Assembly (NCBI GenBank): GCA_947000775.1
Contig: CAMQGK010000638.1
Coordinates: 17,604,501-17,668,500 of the forward strand
Length of the DNA stretch: 64,000 nucleotides
Direction of reading: 5' to 3'
Origin: Pterois miles
Taxonomy: Eukaryota; Chordata; Actinopteri; Perciformes; Scorpaenidae
Below the pieces are notes generated by a model. The model did no database searches and had not been told where the DNA came from. It worked only from the letters and a program-made list of their open reading frames with translations. The position numbers and the translations under genes are program-made. Shown here in pieces: positions 33,761 to 46,060 of the stretch (its first letter is position 1; the number at the start of each line of letters is the position of its first letter).

Positions 33761-34765
33761 TCCTTAATTAGGGTTATTTGCTTGCACACAAAAGTGTCCG
33801 TCTGTTGGGGATACTGAAGATGGAGGGTCATTAAATAGATCAACTTCCTGAAATTCTTATTTTACAACAAGATTACAACCACACCATCCAGTATATATTC
33901 TGTGAAGTGATAATATCATCAGGTATCTCAGCTCCAGCTGAGTCATGCTGCACTTTCTTGACAGGGTCATAATGATTACAGTAAGTTATAGTAGCTGATG
34001 GTGTGTTAAACCCTGATATAAATGTGGTTTAAATCCTATAGAGCTTAAGGTATAATGAGAATGTAGCTTATGGGACTTCTGCTTCTACTAAATCTATTTC
34101 CAATGTCATCCCAATGCTTAGCGCTGCCATTAAGGCTTTTCAGGGTATTTATGATATGGCAAATGTACGAAACATGAATCGCTATAAAGGACCTGCTAAC
34201 CTGTAAAGCACTAAACCTATCGGATGTTCACATGCTGTAAAGACACGGGCAACATGGCATGAAGTAGTGTGGACATTTAAAATCCACGGAGGACTGACTC
34301 CACTGCACTGTGCTCAATACATGGTCTTCGTTCCCCCTTAAGGCAAGGTTAAATGGCTGTAAATACCTATTGAGTGAATGGGAGCGGCGGTCTGATCACA
34401 TGAATCATTGTGTAAGTGCATATGTGTGTTTTAGTGTGTGGTTCTTTGCCCACGAGTGTGCGTGGAAGCGCCTGGCGGTGCGGTGATAGGACTCTGCCCG
34501 CCTCTTCCTTGTCCGTATCCCATACCCACACTGCTTCACACAGTTACAGGATTAAATTTACCAACATGTGCATGTGTGGGTGTACTGTACACGTACGTGC
34601 TGAAGGCCGTCTGGAGTGAGCGCCACTGTCAGCGATGGACAGCAGAAGGTGGCAGCAAGAACGAGAGGCTACTGGCATTATTAACCCCTCACTGGGTTGA
34701 GCAGAGCAAGCAATTACAACCAATCATATGGCTGTCACATTGCCAGAGGGAGACAGTTCTAACAC

Positions 34766-34766
<1 letters not shown>
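33761..34766. other. Gene-free stretch
   Basis: No exon or element recognised. Frames over 34416-34827 run into the CA array and are spurious. Confidence 0.4.

Positions 34767-34810
<44 letters not shown>
34767..34810. repeat. (AC)22 microsatellite
   Basis: Perfect AC array of 44 bases, preceded by AACACA. Confidence 0.97.
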
Positions 34811-34814
<4 letters not shown>

Positions 34815-35065
34815 TATAATAGTATAAGATCCTTTACTTTAATTACTTTAATTAAAGGAGAATAATAGTTTTGTGCCTAGTTGTAATAATAACATTGTAG
34901 TCACAGAGTTAATTGCTAATATTTAAAAAGTCAGCCACATCACTGGAAAGAAGTCCAACAAATTTATTTGGAGGAAAACTACTCCTCACAATAACACTAA
35001 ATCATGTCAACTGCTTTTTGCCTTACTGTTGCCTTGTTCACAACCTGTCCAGCCAAAAAGACTGC

Positions 35066-35631
35066 TATCAGGTCATTAAATGGGTGTTATCAGTTGCTAT
35101 AAGCCTCATAGATGTGGGTCAGTAGGAGCCTACTACACCCAATATTAGGTTTTATCATCTATCGACATGGTAGATCACCGACCTCTAGCAACCATAATGA
35201 CGGGAGCAGAAGTGGAAGTCAGGCGCTGTAGTATAAGAAGTTCAGGGTGATGGCAGAGACAAAACACAGATTTTTCACCATGGAGTTTGGGGTCTGAATT
35301 TTGTGTTACAATAACGTGTTGCAATAACGTATAGTTGTTTATGTTCACAAGCATTCAATTTTACTTTCACTTTTGAAACAGTTATTTTAAGTCAAAACAC
35401 ACACTAAACTTAAGTGGTTTTGTTGCCTAAACCTAAAGAAGTTGTAGTTGTGTTGCCTAAACTTAAAGAGGCCTTTGTTTGTGTTCAAAGTGTAACATTT
35501 CTTTGACATCGTGTTAGAACGTGTTGTTTTTAAGTTACGTTTTAGCTTTCACAACGTAGTAGGAGTAGTAGGCCCCTAATGACATCTATGGTGCATATAA
35601 TGACTGATAATGCCTATTTAGTAGCCTGTTG
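35066..35631. mobile_element. Family M MITE, copy 1
   Basis: Long terminal inverted repeats of about 75 bp. The left arm begins TATCAGGTCATTAAATGGGT; the right arm, read on the opposite strand, begins TCAACAGGCTACTAAATAGG. Both continue through TTATCAGT…, CATAGATGT and GCCTACTAC. The interior holds two copies of TTGTTGCCTAAACCTAAAG-type sequence. The second family member at 50339 is inverted relative to this one: its right arm matches this left arm over more than 120 bases. No transposase. Target duplication not resolved. Confidence 0.7.
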
Positions 35632-37799
35632 AATCGGGTGCAGCGTCAGAATCCTCGTTTTACTTGCCCCATTGGACATTCATGTTGCTGTAATTACTTG
35701 GTGAGGTTAATGTAATTACCAACAAAAATGATGAGCATAAACTAGAAGCAATAATATTGCATCTCAAAATCACGAATTTGGCCCAGAATAAGAGTGACGA
35801 TATAAAGTAGACGGATTGCAGACTTACAGATTCTATAATATGAGGAGACCAGGCGCTCACATATATCACACAAACAAGAATCACGCTATAATGAGATAAA
35901 ATCTATGATGAGATATGAAATCACTTACCTGTTTTTGGCACCTTTAGCGTGATTGTTGGTTGGTTGAAGAAGAGATGTCCTGGCCTCGGCTCTGCACCTT
36001 TGTGATCACCAAATTATGTGGTGGCAGAAAAAAAGGACAGGAGGCACCTGGAGGATGGACAGCCCAACGGGGAGTTTAATCTTAAAATCACACGTAAAAG
36101 TCAAACAGATATCCCAACTTTAACAGCCAGTACCCTTACTTTTTATATTCACCAGTAAACACCCTTATGTCATTTTCCACCACTCTGGCTCCATCCGGTT
36201 ATGCCAAAACAGCATATATCTGGTTATCTAACCTCTGTTCTTGCTAAGTCCCATGCCCATCCTGTTTTTCTCTGCAACAGGCTCTAGGGTTTCTCAGCGA
36301 GGTCAGTTTCACCTGTTTTCACTTGACTATGGTCAGATTCTTGGCAGGTCATACGTTAAAAAACTGTGTTTTTGTACTGTTTTTTTTTGTAAGACTGGAT
36401 TCCGATTTGGACAGACACCAGTCATATGAGGACATGAAATCTATTTCAGTGTATGTGAAAGTTTTGGATGTGGAACAACACCAAGCAACAACAACCAGGT
36501 GCCACCAGAACTGAGCCACATAATGTCCTCTCTACCACAGTGACAAGGAAAGATGACACAAACAGTACTCACCATGCAACAGTCAGTAGTAATATTTTGT
36601 ATTTACCAGAAAATTCACAACAAAATATACTTGCATGTCAAAACTAAATGTGTTGATTATGCAGCACTGCATAATGTGATGTGGACAAAATGCCACAACT
36701 TCTTTTCTTTTTGGTCAAAAGTCTAGAAATTTAGTATGGACATACTTTGGGCAAGTACCTAACAGTACAACTCTGAAATTTGTAGAACACATGGAAAATT
36801 ACACTTTTATTAATTCTCAGGATTTTTTAAAAATTAGGAAAAAACACTAACATTCATTAAATCTTTTCCATAAGAAATATTTTTTGCACTGCATATGTGT
36901 AAATATCATTGATATTCAACTTGTTATGAGCTCATAGATGCCAAAGACTTGATTGTGCTCCTTGTATTTTCTGAGATACAGCCATTTCCTTATCATACTA
37001 TTAGTCTTTGGGCACATGGACAATTGTTTTTACTAAAATATAATGGAGACAATTGCAAAACGTTCTTTGTGTGATAAGAAAACCTAAATTATCAGCCAAA
37101 TGGTTTGACTGATTCAGAAAATTCTTTCATATTTGTGTTTAGACAAGCCCAGAAAACACAAATTTCAGTTGCAGGTACAAATGGGTTAATACTTGAACTA
37201 ATGTGTTAATGCATTAGAAGAATTATAAAGTTTTAGTTTGTGGAAATGGAGCTAATTTTAACTACTTTATATAATGTACATATTAAATGTATAGTCTCAA
37301 TTTATATGGTTTTTAATGTAAAATCTTACTCAGCTGACAACTAAATATAGTGGAGTAAAAAGTACTTTATTTCTGTCTGGAAGTTTGTCATGTGGAAGTA
37401 TTAAGTGGCAGAGCACTCACTCTATACTGACTCATTTCTAAAAGGTTTTCCCGCTCATCTATTCTGTGTTTGCAGCCACGGATGCTGTTTCCCCGCTTCG
37501 TTCCTGTTTTTGTCTTATAAACTCCAACCACATCATCTCTTCCCCTCATCTTCTATTTCAGGGTGTTAGGCTGCTGCACACGACCAAACCTGCTCACAGT
37601 GATACAGTATATCTGATCAAATCGATACCTATTTCTGTTGCACACACTTTTTTCTTCACTCGCCCCTCGTTTCTGACTGCGGTTAGCCATGATGGGATGA
37701 TTGGAAGGTGATGCATCCACCAGGTCTGTCTTGTCTGTTTGAGATAGATAGATTAGTAGAGGGTACGATCAGTGAGAGGGCTTTGCTGTGCTGCACTGC
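35632..37799. other. Gene-free stretch
   Basis: Very AT-rich at 36560-37330. TTTTTATATTCACCAGT at 36140 may be a small family Y scrap. No exon recognised. Confidence 0.35.
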
Positions 37800-38200
37800 A
37801 ATAAGGTGTTAGCAGATCCATCAGTGTGGCACACTTAGTGGGAGCCAACCCAAGCTTACTGGACTCGCTGGCAATGCGTTGTATCTCGCCTTCCCTTCAC
37901 GTCCCCCGTTAACACCTCATGGGGCCAATAAGGGAACAGATTGAGATGGCTTATAACACCCACAAACAATCCGCTGCATGTCAGACATTTTCCAATGTTT
38001 GTCTCCACCAGTTTTGTCTGTCAGATGCCCATATTTCTCACAAGCTTCTATCTGTTCATTCCTATCTGTGTTTGGTTTCTATTATTCCCCTCACCACACT
38101 TGAAGCTGTAGTGTGCGAAATTTATTTGCATTTCCCATGAGAGCTTAATGTTTTTCTTTTCTTGTTCATTGAGTCTTTCCTCACTCCCCTCAATGATTAT
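37800..38200. promoter_or_regulatory. Candidate conserved non-coding element
   Basis: Non-repetitive block including CTTCCCTTCACGTCCCCCGT and GGGGCCAATAAGGGAACAG. Weak call from sequence character. Confidence 0.25.
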
Positions 38201-39267
38201 ATCTTCCTCTCACGGTGTGGAGGAAGGTTTATTATTATCTGGGTGCAGAGCACGAGGTATACCGAATTATTCTGTTTTTTTGTGACCAGAGGAGGTCAGT
38301 CTGCTGCAGCCGTTTTCAGATGTCTTTGTTTTCTCTCTTTTTCTACTGTCTTGCCGCTTGCTTTCTTCGGCTGTGTTTTGATGCCTTTGTGTTCGCTCAG
38401 GTCCTGTTAGTTTAGGGAAAATGTGAGTATTTCATTAGTACAGCGGGTCCCATCGCAGCAGAATGTGCAAACACGCATACACAACTCAGCCATTTTTTTC
38501 ATAACTAAGCCAGCAGGCCAACAGGGTGTGAGCACATGAGGCGATGTGTGCTGCCTTTGTTTTCACTCTTTTATCAACATCTAAAGCCTCTCCACGTACT
38601 CTGTCTTCAGACACACCTCGGTGTATAGCTGTCCATTCCTATCACTCATTCCCACGTCACTAGATCTCATGCTACGCTGTACACTCACATAAAGGCTGCG
38701 TTCCCTCTCTGAAGCTTGCTTGCATTAAAGGGTTGTTTTCTCTCATCCTTACCTGGCATAAAATAGTTTTCATGTTTTGTATTTTCACTTTGCACTCCTA
38801 CTGTTATGGCTACGAGCTGGCTGTCTTTGAAAATCCTGTTTGTTGTGTGTTTGTGTGTGTGTGAGATTTTGAAAGTTTCTTTGGAGCCCGCAAGACTTTC
38901 TGTCTCTCACTCTTTAAAATTCGTCATTTCCATGTGAAGGCTGAGGACACAAAATTTCAATTAGATAATTAAAAGGTATTTACACACACATTAATTAGAT
39001 CAGTGTTTCCCTTATTTCTGTAGTTGACAGGGAATACATGGAACGCTCTACTCATTAACTCAAACTAACTAAAAACTAAAAAAAACAGACATTCAGAATT
39101 GATTAAAAAATATATCCACATATTTGTGTTGCAAAGGAAATAAACAGCCAATTACAAGGGTACCATGTTGGTTTGATGTTAGATTTTATAACCATATAAC
39201 CAGTTTATAACCAGTAAGTTGCCCATCAACCTGAACCAGCTGTTACACATGAACAGCAGTTAATTCT
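38201..39267. other. Gene-free stretch
   Basis: Short degenerate GT segment at 38840-38862. AT-rich onward from 38940. No exon or element recognised. Confidence 0.35.
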
Positions 39268-40350
39268 TGCAATTGAGAGTATAGATAAGTTAGTTAGCAT
39301 CTGAGCAGAGAAGTTGAAATAGTTAAATAAAAGTATTGAATCAGCAGCTGAAGTAGTTAAATAGCTAAAAGTACTGGATTAACAATTGAAATAGTTAACT
39401 AAACATAACAAATACGTAGCTGTGATAGCTAGCTGGCAAAATGTAATTGATTATCAATTAAAATAGTTAGCTGAAGTAATGAATAAGATGTTGAAGGGTT
39501 AGGCTAACTAGCTAAAAGCAATGGATTAAGACTTGAGATAGTTAATATAAGCAGTTTTAATAGTTCACTTTAAGTAATTGTTTGAAGGCATTTGAAATAG
39601 ATAACTAGATATACTGTACTGGATAAACAGTTGAAATAGTTACCGCAAAGTAATGAATAAGCAGCTGAAATTGTTAACTAGCTAAAAGTATTGGATTAAA
39701 AATTGAAATAGTTAGCTAAATGTAACAAATAAGCAGCTAATTAGGAAAAAGTAATGAATTGAAATTGATTGATTGAAATAGGTAAAATAACAAAAAAAGC
39801 TAGCTAGCTAGCTAGCTAAAAGTAGTCTAATGGATTAACAACTGAAATAGTTAAAATAAGACACTGACGCTGAGGCTAACTAAAGAAAAGTAACTGATTA
39901 AGAGTTGAAATAGTTAAGTAGCTAAAAGTAACAGTTGAAATAGATACTATAGGCTAAGCAGCTGAGATAGTTAACTAGCAAAAGTAACTGTGTTGAAATG
40001 GATAGCATAAGCAGTTTAAATTGTTAACTATACCATAAGCAATCATTTTAAGGTTGAAATAGTATAATATAATATCTTAAGCTTTTGAAATAGTTAAATG
40101 GATTAGCAATTGAAATACAGTAGTTAGCTAAAAGTAATGAATAAGACAAAGAAATCCTTAGGGTAATAGCTAAAAGTAACTGATTAAGAGCTGAAATAGT
40201 GATTAAAAGCAGTTTGAATAGTTAACTGTAAGTAATGGTTTGAAGGTTGAATAGTTTTAAATATCTGAAATAGTTACAGTAACAGTAACAGTTGAAATAA
40301 TTAGCATAAGCTGTTGAAATAGTTAGCGCAAAGTAATGTATAAATAGTTT
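39268..40350 (+). repeat. Degenerate ~36-bp tandem array (about 1.1 kb)
   Basis: Roughly 28-30 diverged units of an AT-rich repeat. A typical unit reads GTTGAAATAGTTAACTAGC followed by TAAAAGTAATGGATTAAGCA. Units vary from about 22 to 45 bases through loss of internal segments, but the TGAAATAGTTA core recurs throughout. A pure (AGCT)n stretch, GCTAGCTAGCTAGCTAGCTA, sits at 39800-39820. It has no protein meaning and is bounded by ordinary sequence on both sides. Confidence 0.85.
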
Positions 40351-40579
40351 AAACATCCACTTCTGCCATTCTGAGTCAAATTACATATTCACAGTTCATT
40401 AATATGAAATAAATATACTTCTTTTACAGTGTAGTTGATAGTGTTAAATAATATCCAATTTCTAATCCATAACGTACATGACAGGTGGGTTGATAACCCA
40501 CTCAAGCTCATCTGGTCGGTTTGTGGGGTAAATCAGATGGAAAAGTTTGGGAACCACTGAATTAGCAGATGACCATTGA

Positions 40580-40910
40580 CTGTCCAGATAACCATCCTAA
40601 TGCCCGTCAGTTCCTCTCCTCCTCCAGCTCTGTCACGAAACCTCCCCCTCATCCTCTTGTGTTCCCTAACTTTACATTTTTTATTTTGCCTCGTGACTCA
40701 GCGCTGCCTTTGTGGATTCAATCATCACGTATTTATGAGAAGCCCTTAAATGCACTCCTATTCTGGCAGCGTGGTGCTGAAAGAGATTTTTTTTTCTATC
40801 CCACTCATCCATTCTACGGTCTTTATCTTTGTTGGCACTCATCCTCCCTGTCTCATTTCCCTCAGACTTATATCCATCTGAGGGTCCTCTAAGGGAACTA
40901 ATGACATGAC
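40580..40910. other. Low-structure stretch before a CNE-like block
   Basis: Opposing frames of 107 (plus) and 81 (minus) codons overlap here; neither has a recognisable domain. Confidence 0.3.
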
Positions 40911-41560
40911 TGAAGCATGAACCCAATCAAGGCCGAGCTCTGATAGGCTGACAAACACATCCCCTTCGCTTGATCGGAGCTTTTGATTGACACCCTCTCG
41001 TAAGCCGAGTTTAAAACGAGCCCACATTAAACGGATTTGTAGCCCGTCATTCGCGGGAACAGATTGTTGCTCTCATTCCCAGTACGTAATGATTCATAAA
41101 TGTCAGTTATGGTTATGATCAAAATTGTTGTGATGGATCCGTTTTTGTCTGTTGACAGTAAATGACAAGCTTTTTTTGGGTTCCACTTGGCATGCTTGTG
41201 TGCTGGAGATCCGATTCGTCAGGGTAATGGCACCCGTGAAAGCAGAAAATGTCAATTTAATGAGATACATAGCTTATGTACATATGGCCACTAACTCTTA
41301 AAGAGCCGTGTCTGTCAAGAACCATATAGCAATAACACTTTGGCAATAAAGACAACCATGTGTGAACGTTATTTAATTGATAGCTGCTGGTGTCGATGTG
41401 GCGTCGATGAGCCCTGCTTACGTAGGTATGGATTACAGTTGGAGGAATGTGCTCTCCGCATTAGTGGCTGTTATCCTAAGCCTATCAGTAGGAATTAGTT
41501 CCGATGTCGTAATCATTAAAAACAAAACTGTAAACCTTTCGACTTAAACAGTGTTCAATG
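40911..41560. promoter_or_regulatory. Candidate conserved non-coding element (strong)
   Basis: A long non-repetitive block with dense TF-like cores: CTTTTGATTGACACCC, ACATTAAACGG, CGTAATGATTCATAAATGTC, TCAATTTAATGAGATAC, TTATTTAATTGATAGCTGC, GTCGTAATCATTAAAAAC. CpG words are retained (GCCCGTCATTCGCGGGAAC). No frame of note. This combination inside a gene-free interval is typical of deeply conserved developmental enhancers. Conservation itself cannot be seen here. Confidence 0.45.
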
Positions 41561-42284
41561 AGAGCATAATCCTTTTTATTAAAGGCTGAACTGTAAAAAT
41601 ACAGACTCTAGCTAATCAAGGCTTGCAGCAGTTAACTGTTTTTTTTTTTAAACCGTTTTGTAGCTGTGTGTATTTGCATGCGTTTAAGAACACAAATGTT
41701 TCTGCTTTTGCTTAAGCATGTGCTTGTGTGTTTTAAAGAGAAGGAGACCCTCTGCATTGTGGGGGAATAGTGGGATTAATCTGCTTGAATGAAAGGAACT
41801 GGTGTTGAAATCTCTTCCTGAGCTCATTTAAAAAGCACTAACCCAGCACTTGCCCCATAAATAGAGGACGCAGGCGAGAAGGCAATGGTTTTCAAGATGT
41901 TTCCATCTCAATTTTTATTCACCTTTATAACTCAAAGTTTTCTTTTTTTTTTTTTTTGTTCTTACTTTTTCTCCTGAGTCTTTGGCTGGTGTGTATTTCC
42001 ATCATCCTCTAGTTTCCAATCAATTTCTCATTATTTCTGTATGATTTTTTTATTGTAGTTTCTCCATAATACCATCATATCATTTTACTTTTTTCCAATA
42101 TATATGTACCATCTTTTCTACTGTAGCCTCTTTGCAATATGAAAGTCACAATTTCATTTTTTTATTTTACTATTCATTCTTGCCAGTAAAATCCGAGTTC
42201 AGCCCGGGCCAGCGAGTAATGAATTATGGTTGTAATATCTTCCACTGGCTGACAGCCAAATCTCGTCTCTATACACTCTTCAAA
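41561..42284. other. Gene-free stretch
   Basis: T-runs at 41640-41649 and 41943-41957. No exon or element recognised. Confidence 0.4.
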
Positions 42285-42330
42285 GTGTGTGTGTGTGTGT
42301 GTTTATCTGCGTGTGTGTGTGTGTGTGTGT
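42285..42330. repeat. Compound GT microsatellite
   Basis: (GT)9 at 42285-42302, an 8-base interruption TTATCTGC, then (GT)10 at 42311-42330. Confidence 0.95.
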
Positions 42331-42429
42331 GCATGCTGTTTAAGTGAAATGATACCTCATCACCATCCCTGTCTGCTTCCCGACAGAATGTTCCATCATA
42401 CGCGTGCACATTTCAATAGAAAATGCACC

Positions 42430-42985
42430 GTCGTGTTCCTGTCATTTGCACAGCCATGTTTATAACCCTACCCAAATTGCCATCTCAGAAGGTTAAGGCG
42501 ACCATCTTTAAGCCGTCCCCGCATTTAAAGTTAAAGTGACAGATGACAGTGTGATAACTGGGGCTCTCACGCCTGACTAGCTTCATCTTGTAATCACAGG
42601 GGAATGAAAATTGCTCCAGATTAGAATCTAGGACCAAAGTCATAATCGCAACCAATCTCAGTGTCCACTTTGCGACGAGGCCCCGACTCTTTTAGCTGAC
42701 TTTAATTCTTTATAACCACCATAAACCCAGACACTCGGCAAGCAAATCATCTTGGCAACCAGGCCAGCTCTTATATTGGGTGAAATATATGCTGCGCTAC
42801 TGCTCTTTTTGGCAGATGTCTAAAATAACTAAGCCTAATTGGAGGGAAAAGGCCAATCCCACAGTGGGTACTTAAGTCATCCGGCTCTAGACCTGAAGAC
42901 ATGCAGAGTGTTTTGGCCAGAAGGGCTATAATGGGCTCTGCTTTCATCTGTCACACCCTGCATCATTTCATTTACTAACGCAAAC
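42430..42985. promoter_or_regulatory. Candidate conserved non-coding element (strong)
   Basis: Non-repetitive block containing AAGTGACAGATGACAGTGTG (repeated TGACAG, a TALE/MEIS-type core), TTTAGCTGACTTTAATTC, CTAAGCCTAATTGGAGG and CCTGACTAGCTTCATCTTG. No long frame on either strand. Confidence 0.45.
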
Positions 42986-43402
42986 GGGAGGTATGAGATG
43001 CAGTATGCATTTATGCATGTTTACATGTGGGAATGCATGCATGAAAGCATCAGTGTGTGTGTGCACATATTTGTGTAGGAAACGCAACCAACTGGATCTT
43101 TCTTGTGCAAGCTAATATGAGAACAAGACAGATTCATTATGTTTTGCTCATAGATATTCTGCGCAGGGCTTTAAACATGAATACACACTGACAATAGTGT
43201 CATTTAGCCTGTCAATTATGTGCCAGACACGTGTCTCTGCTGGGTTAATGATTGTGACTGACTGATACAACACACAGACACGGCCCACAGGGTTTTGTTC
43301 CTGTGATTTGTGCTTTGTTGAGTGGAAATTATACCTTTCGCTTTGATATTGTCACCACATGACTTTTGTCCATTTGTGCGCAATAATCAGTGCTTGACTC
43401 CC
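42986..43402. other. Gene-free stretch
   Basis: No feature recognised other than short GCATGCATG words near 43030. Confidence 0.4.
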
Positions 43403-43424
43403 GTGTGTGTGTGTGTGTGTGTGT
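43403..43424. repeat. (GT)11 microsatellite
   Basis: Perfect GT array of 22 bases, about 35 bases left of the TTAA-flanked element. Confidence 0.95.
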
Positions 43425-43460
43425 TTTTTATTCACTTGCATGGGAGTTGCTGCTCAACAA

Positions 43461-44095
43461 TTAAAGCAGCAGTAGCACAATATTTTTGGCACCATTGGTC
43501 CCATTCCAACCTTTCATTATATTGTAATCTAAGTGTTCTGAGAAATAAGTAGACTTCTGCACCTCCTCATAGCTCCGTTTTCAAGCTTTAGAAAAAAATC
43601 TAGCCTGTGATGGGAGAATTTGGCCAGTCACAGATTATTTCGAGAGAGAGCGTTCCTATTGGTTGTTCATTCAGTGGAGCCAGCTGTCAATCACCCGCTA
43701 ACTGATCAAATATGAATCAGTATTTTGTTACTGTAATGCCTAATTTGATTAAATGAGAAAGCTTGCTCCAGTTAGTGGGCATTTCCTCAACTGATCCCAA
43801 CATGACTACCGGGTCACAAACTGACATCTCTGAAGACATTTAATGCCAAAAATTGCCATTACAGTAATAGAATATTGATTCATGTTAGAGCAGCGCTGCC
43901 TAGTTTGACCGTTTGATTGGAGATCGTGAGTGATTGACAGCTCTGATTGGCTTATTTCCTCTGGTCTGTGAAATCTTGCAGATGCCATTAGGAGCACCAG
44001 AGGACAGAGAGACATTTCCCGTCCCATGCTCTGCCGTCAAGATGTAATGACGTGTTTCATCATATTTGGTCCATTTCTACCCACTGCTGCTTTAA
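43461..44095. mobile_element. piggyBac-like non-autonomous element with TTAA ends
   Basis: Left end TTAAAGCAGCAGTAGCAC; right end, on the opposite strand, TTAAAGCAGCAGTGGGTAG. This is a 13-base perfect terminal match including the TTAA. TTAA target duplication is diagnostic of piggyBac-type insertion. Interior words (GAGAGAGCGTTCCTATTGG, AGCGCTGCCTAGTTTGACCG, GCAGATGCCATTAGGAGCAC) match a widespread teleost element I recognise. 635 bp, no transposase. Confidence 0.75.
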
Positions 44096-44377
44096 AGAGC
44101 ACATACTTTTCCTCTTTGAGTTGAGAGTCTGGCACTATAACCAAGGGCATGTGCAGCAGTCATTGTACTGCAACAATGATAAGGCGGAGCAGAGTGTGGG
44201 AAGAACACAGCGTCTGATTTGGCTGTAGTGCTGCCTTCCGTCTGATCTCCAGCTAAAAAGGCCTTAACTCCTACAACAAGCTTATAACCTCTCGCTAATC
44301 CCCCCTTCTGACTCATTTCACTGCAGTTTGAAGCTCTCGCTTTAAATCTCTTGTTCGCTTACTGCTGTGCATTTGCG

Positions 44378-44397
44378 CACACACACACACACACACA
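44378..44397. repeat. (CA)10 microsatellite
   Basis: Perfect CA array of 20 bases. Confidence 0.9.
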
Positions 44398-45829
44398 TGC
44401 CAGACTCTGAATAACAAAACCCTTCAGTTGAAATGGAAATGTCTCGCTGGACCGGTAAATTGCACTGTGAGAAATATCTTTAGCCAAATGTTCGCACACA
44501 CAGGCACAAGCAGAGACACAAGTAGAGACACTGCAAATCCATTCTGTGATTTTGTGTTTAATTATAAGTGCATGGTTGCTAGCCACCCGTGACCTCCATT
44601 ACTGATGTTTTTCTTTTTTTTTTTTGTTTTCTTTCAGCTTGTGTTAACTGTGTTCTTGTTTCTGAGCCTAATGCTTTTCCTGAGTAGAGGAAGAAAGACA
44701 CAGATATTCACAATAGACATGGGCACAAGCACAAAGACAACCTATATTGCTGAGAAGTAAAAGTCAGTTGTTTGTTTCATTGCAACATCAGCGCCCAGCA
44801 GCAGAGCTACGCCAATGCCATTTTGGACTGAAAGCAACCGCCGGATGCCTGCAAAACCTTCACCCACAAAGTGTTTAATAAAAAACCAAATTATTTCTAT
44901 TACTATTTTAACCATTTACTTACTTACTTATGTATTTTTTTGCCCGGCCAACTCCCAGAGGAGCATAAAATAAGTGATGGACATAAATGGAAGAGAGAAA
45001 AATCCAGCAGACAAATTTTGAGAGCGGTCTCAATCTTTTTCATCTCAAGGATCCAAAATCCATGTACAATAGATCACAGACCATTGATGGATAAGAGGTT
45101 TTGTCCTGTGTGTTAGTAAATAGCCTACAACTACATTAAATTCTGTTGATGTCATGCTACTAGCACTACTAGCTACTGGCGGATAGCCGGTTGTTTGGGA
45201 ATAGAGACGTGAACACATCCACCATGGTACAGGCTTACAGCATACAGCCCCTGGGTGTATTATAAGATGATAAAGTGACGAATTACAGAAAATATATCCA
45301 TTATTACAGCCGCATACTGCTAGCAGGAAGCTGGCAGAACCAGATATGTCATATAAGTGTGCAGGGCAGTGCAGTCCTGTGGGTCTGATGCACATTCACA
45401 ATGCCAAAGAATCCAACTCTGGATTCGGCTGTCAGTTAATTTTACAACTTTTAGGTCATAATGATTTAAATGAGGGCTAAGTGTCTGCACTGGGAAGTCG
45501 ATTTACCTCTGATTTCCAGATGTCTTTTTATATCTTCATGGCTATAGGCTCATTGGAGTTTTCAGTCCAAAATGGCAGCAGCGCTACTGCAGTAGCTTTT
45601 GTCAAAAAAACACCTGAGTTTCGTCTCTTTCCTTCTATCCTCTTTGGCTCAGACGCACACACAGTAGCACTGATGCAGTCCTCTCTGTATGTGTCACAAA
45701 GCCTGTTCCTTCATTTCTAAAATCAACTGATTCTTTTCTTTATGCAGACCAAATTGAAAGTAGTGACTTTTTTTTTTTTGAGTGAGTGTAGCTGTCAAGG
45801 GTTTTGAGGCAACAGGAAGTAACCCCTCC
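44398..45829. other. Gene-free stretch with probable repeat fragments
   Basis: The segments 44790-44860 and 45480-45620 (GTTTTCAGTCCAAAATGGCAGC) look like transposon scraps but could not be delimited. T-runs lie at 44612-44623 and 45768-45779. No exon recognised. Confidence 0.3.
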
Positions 45830-46060
45830 CCTTGACAGACGGCCTTTGTGTCACGATTAAAGATTCATGTTTTTATGAGCACTGCAGGAATTAGCATTAG
45901 TGTCGGTTTTAGAGCTGTCACTGGCGTCCGCCTCCCTAAAGTGAGATGACTTAATATCATGGCGCTAATAATACCGCATCATCACAGTGCCAAAATATCA
46001 CAGATCACAGTCATGGGTTTAGTGGAAGGGGCAGAAATATAGAAAAAGACAGAATTCTGT
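45830..46060. promoter_or_regulatory. Candidate conserved non-coding element
   Basis: Non-repetitive, with GTGTCACGATTAAAGATTC, GAATTAGCATTAGTGTCGG and GGCGCTAATAATACCGC. No coding frame. Confidence 0.35.

Noticed and set aside
39268..40350. CRISPR-like array
   Set aside because: Units are degenerate, contiguous and lack unique spacers; the window is vertebrate DNA.
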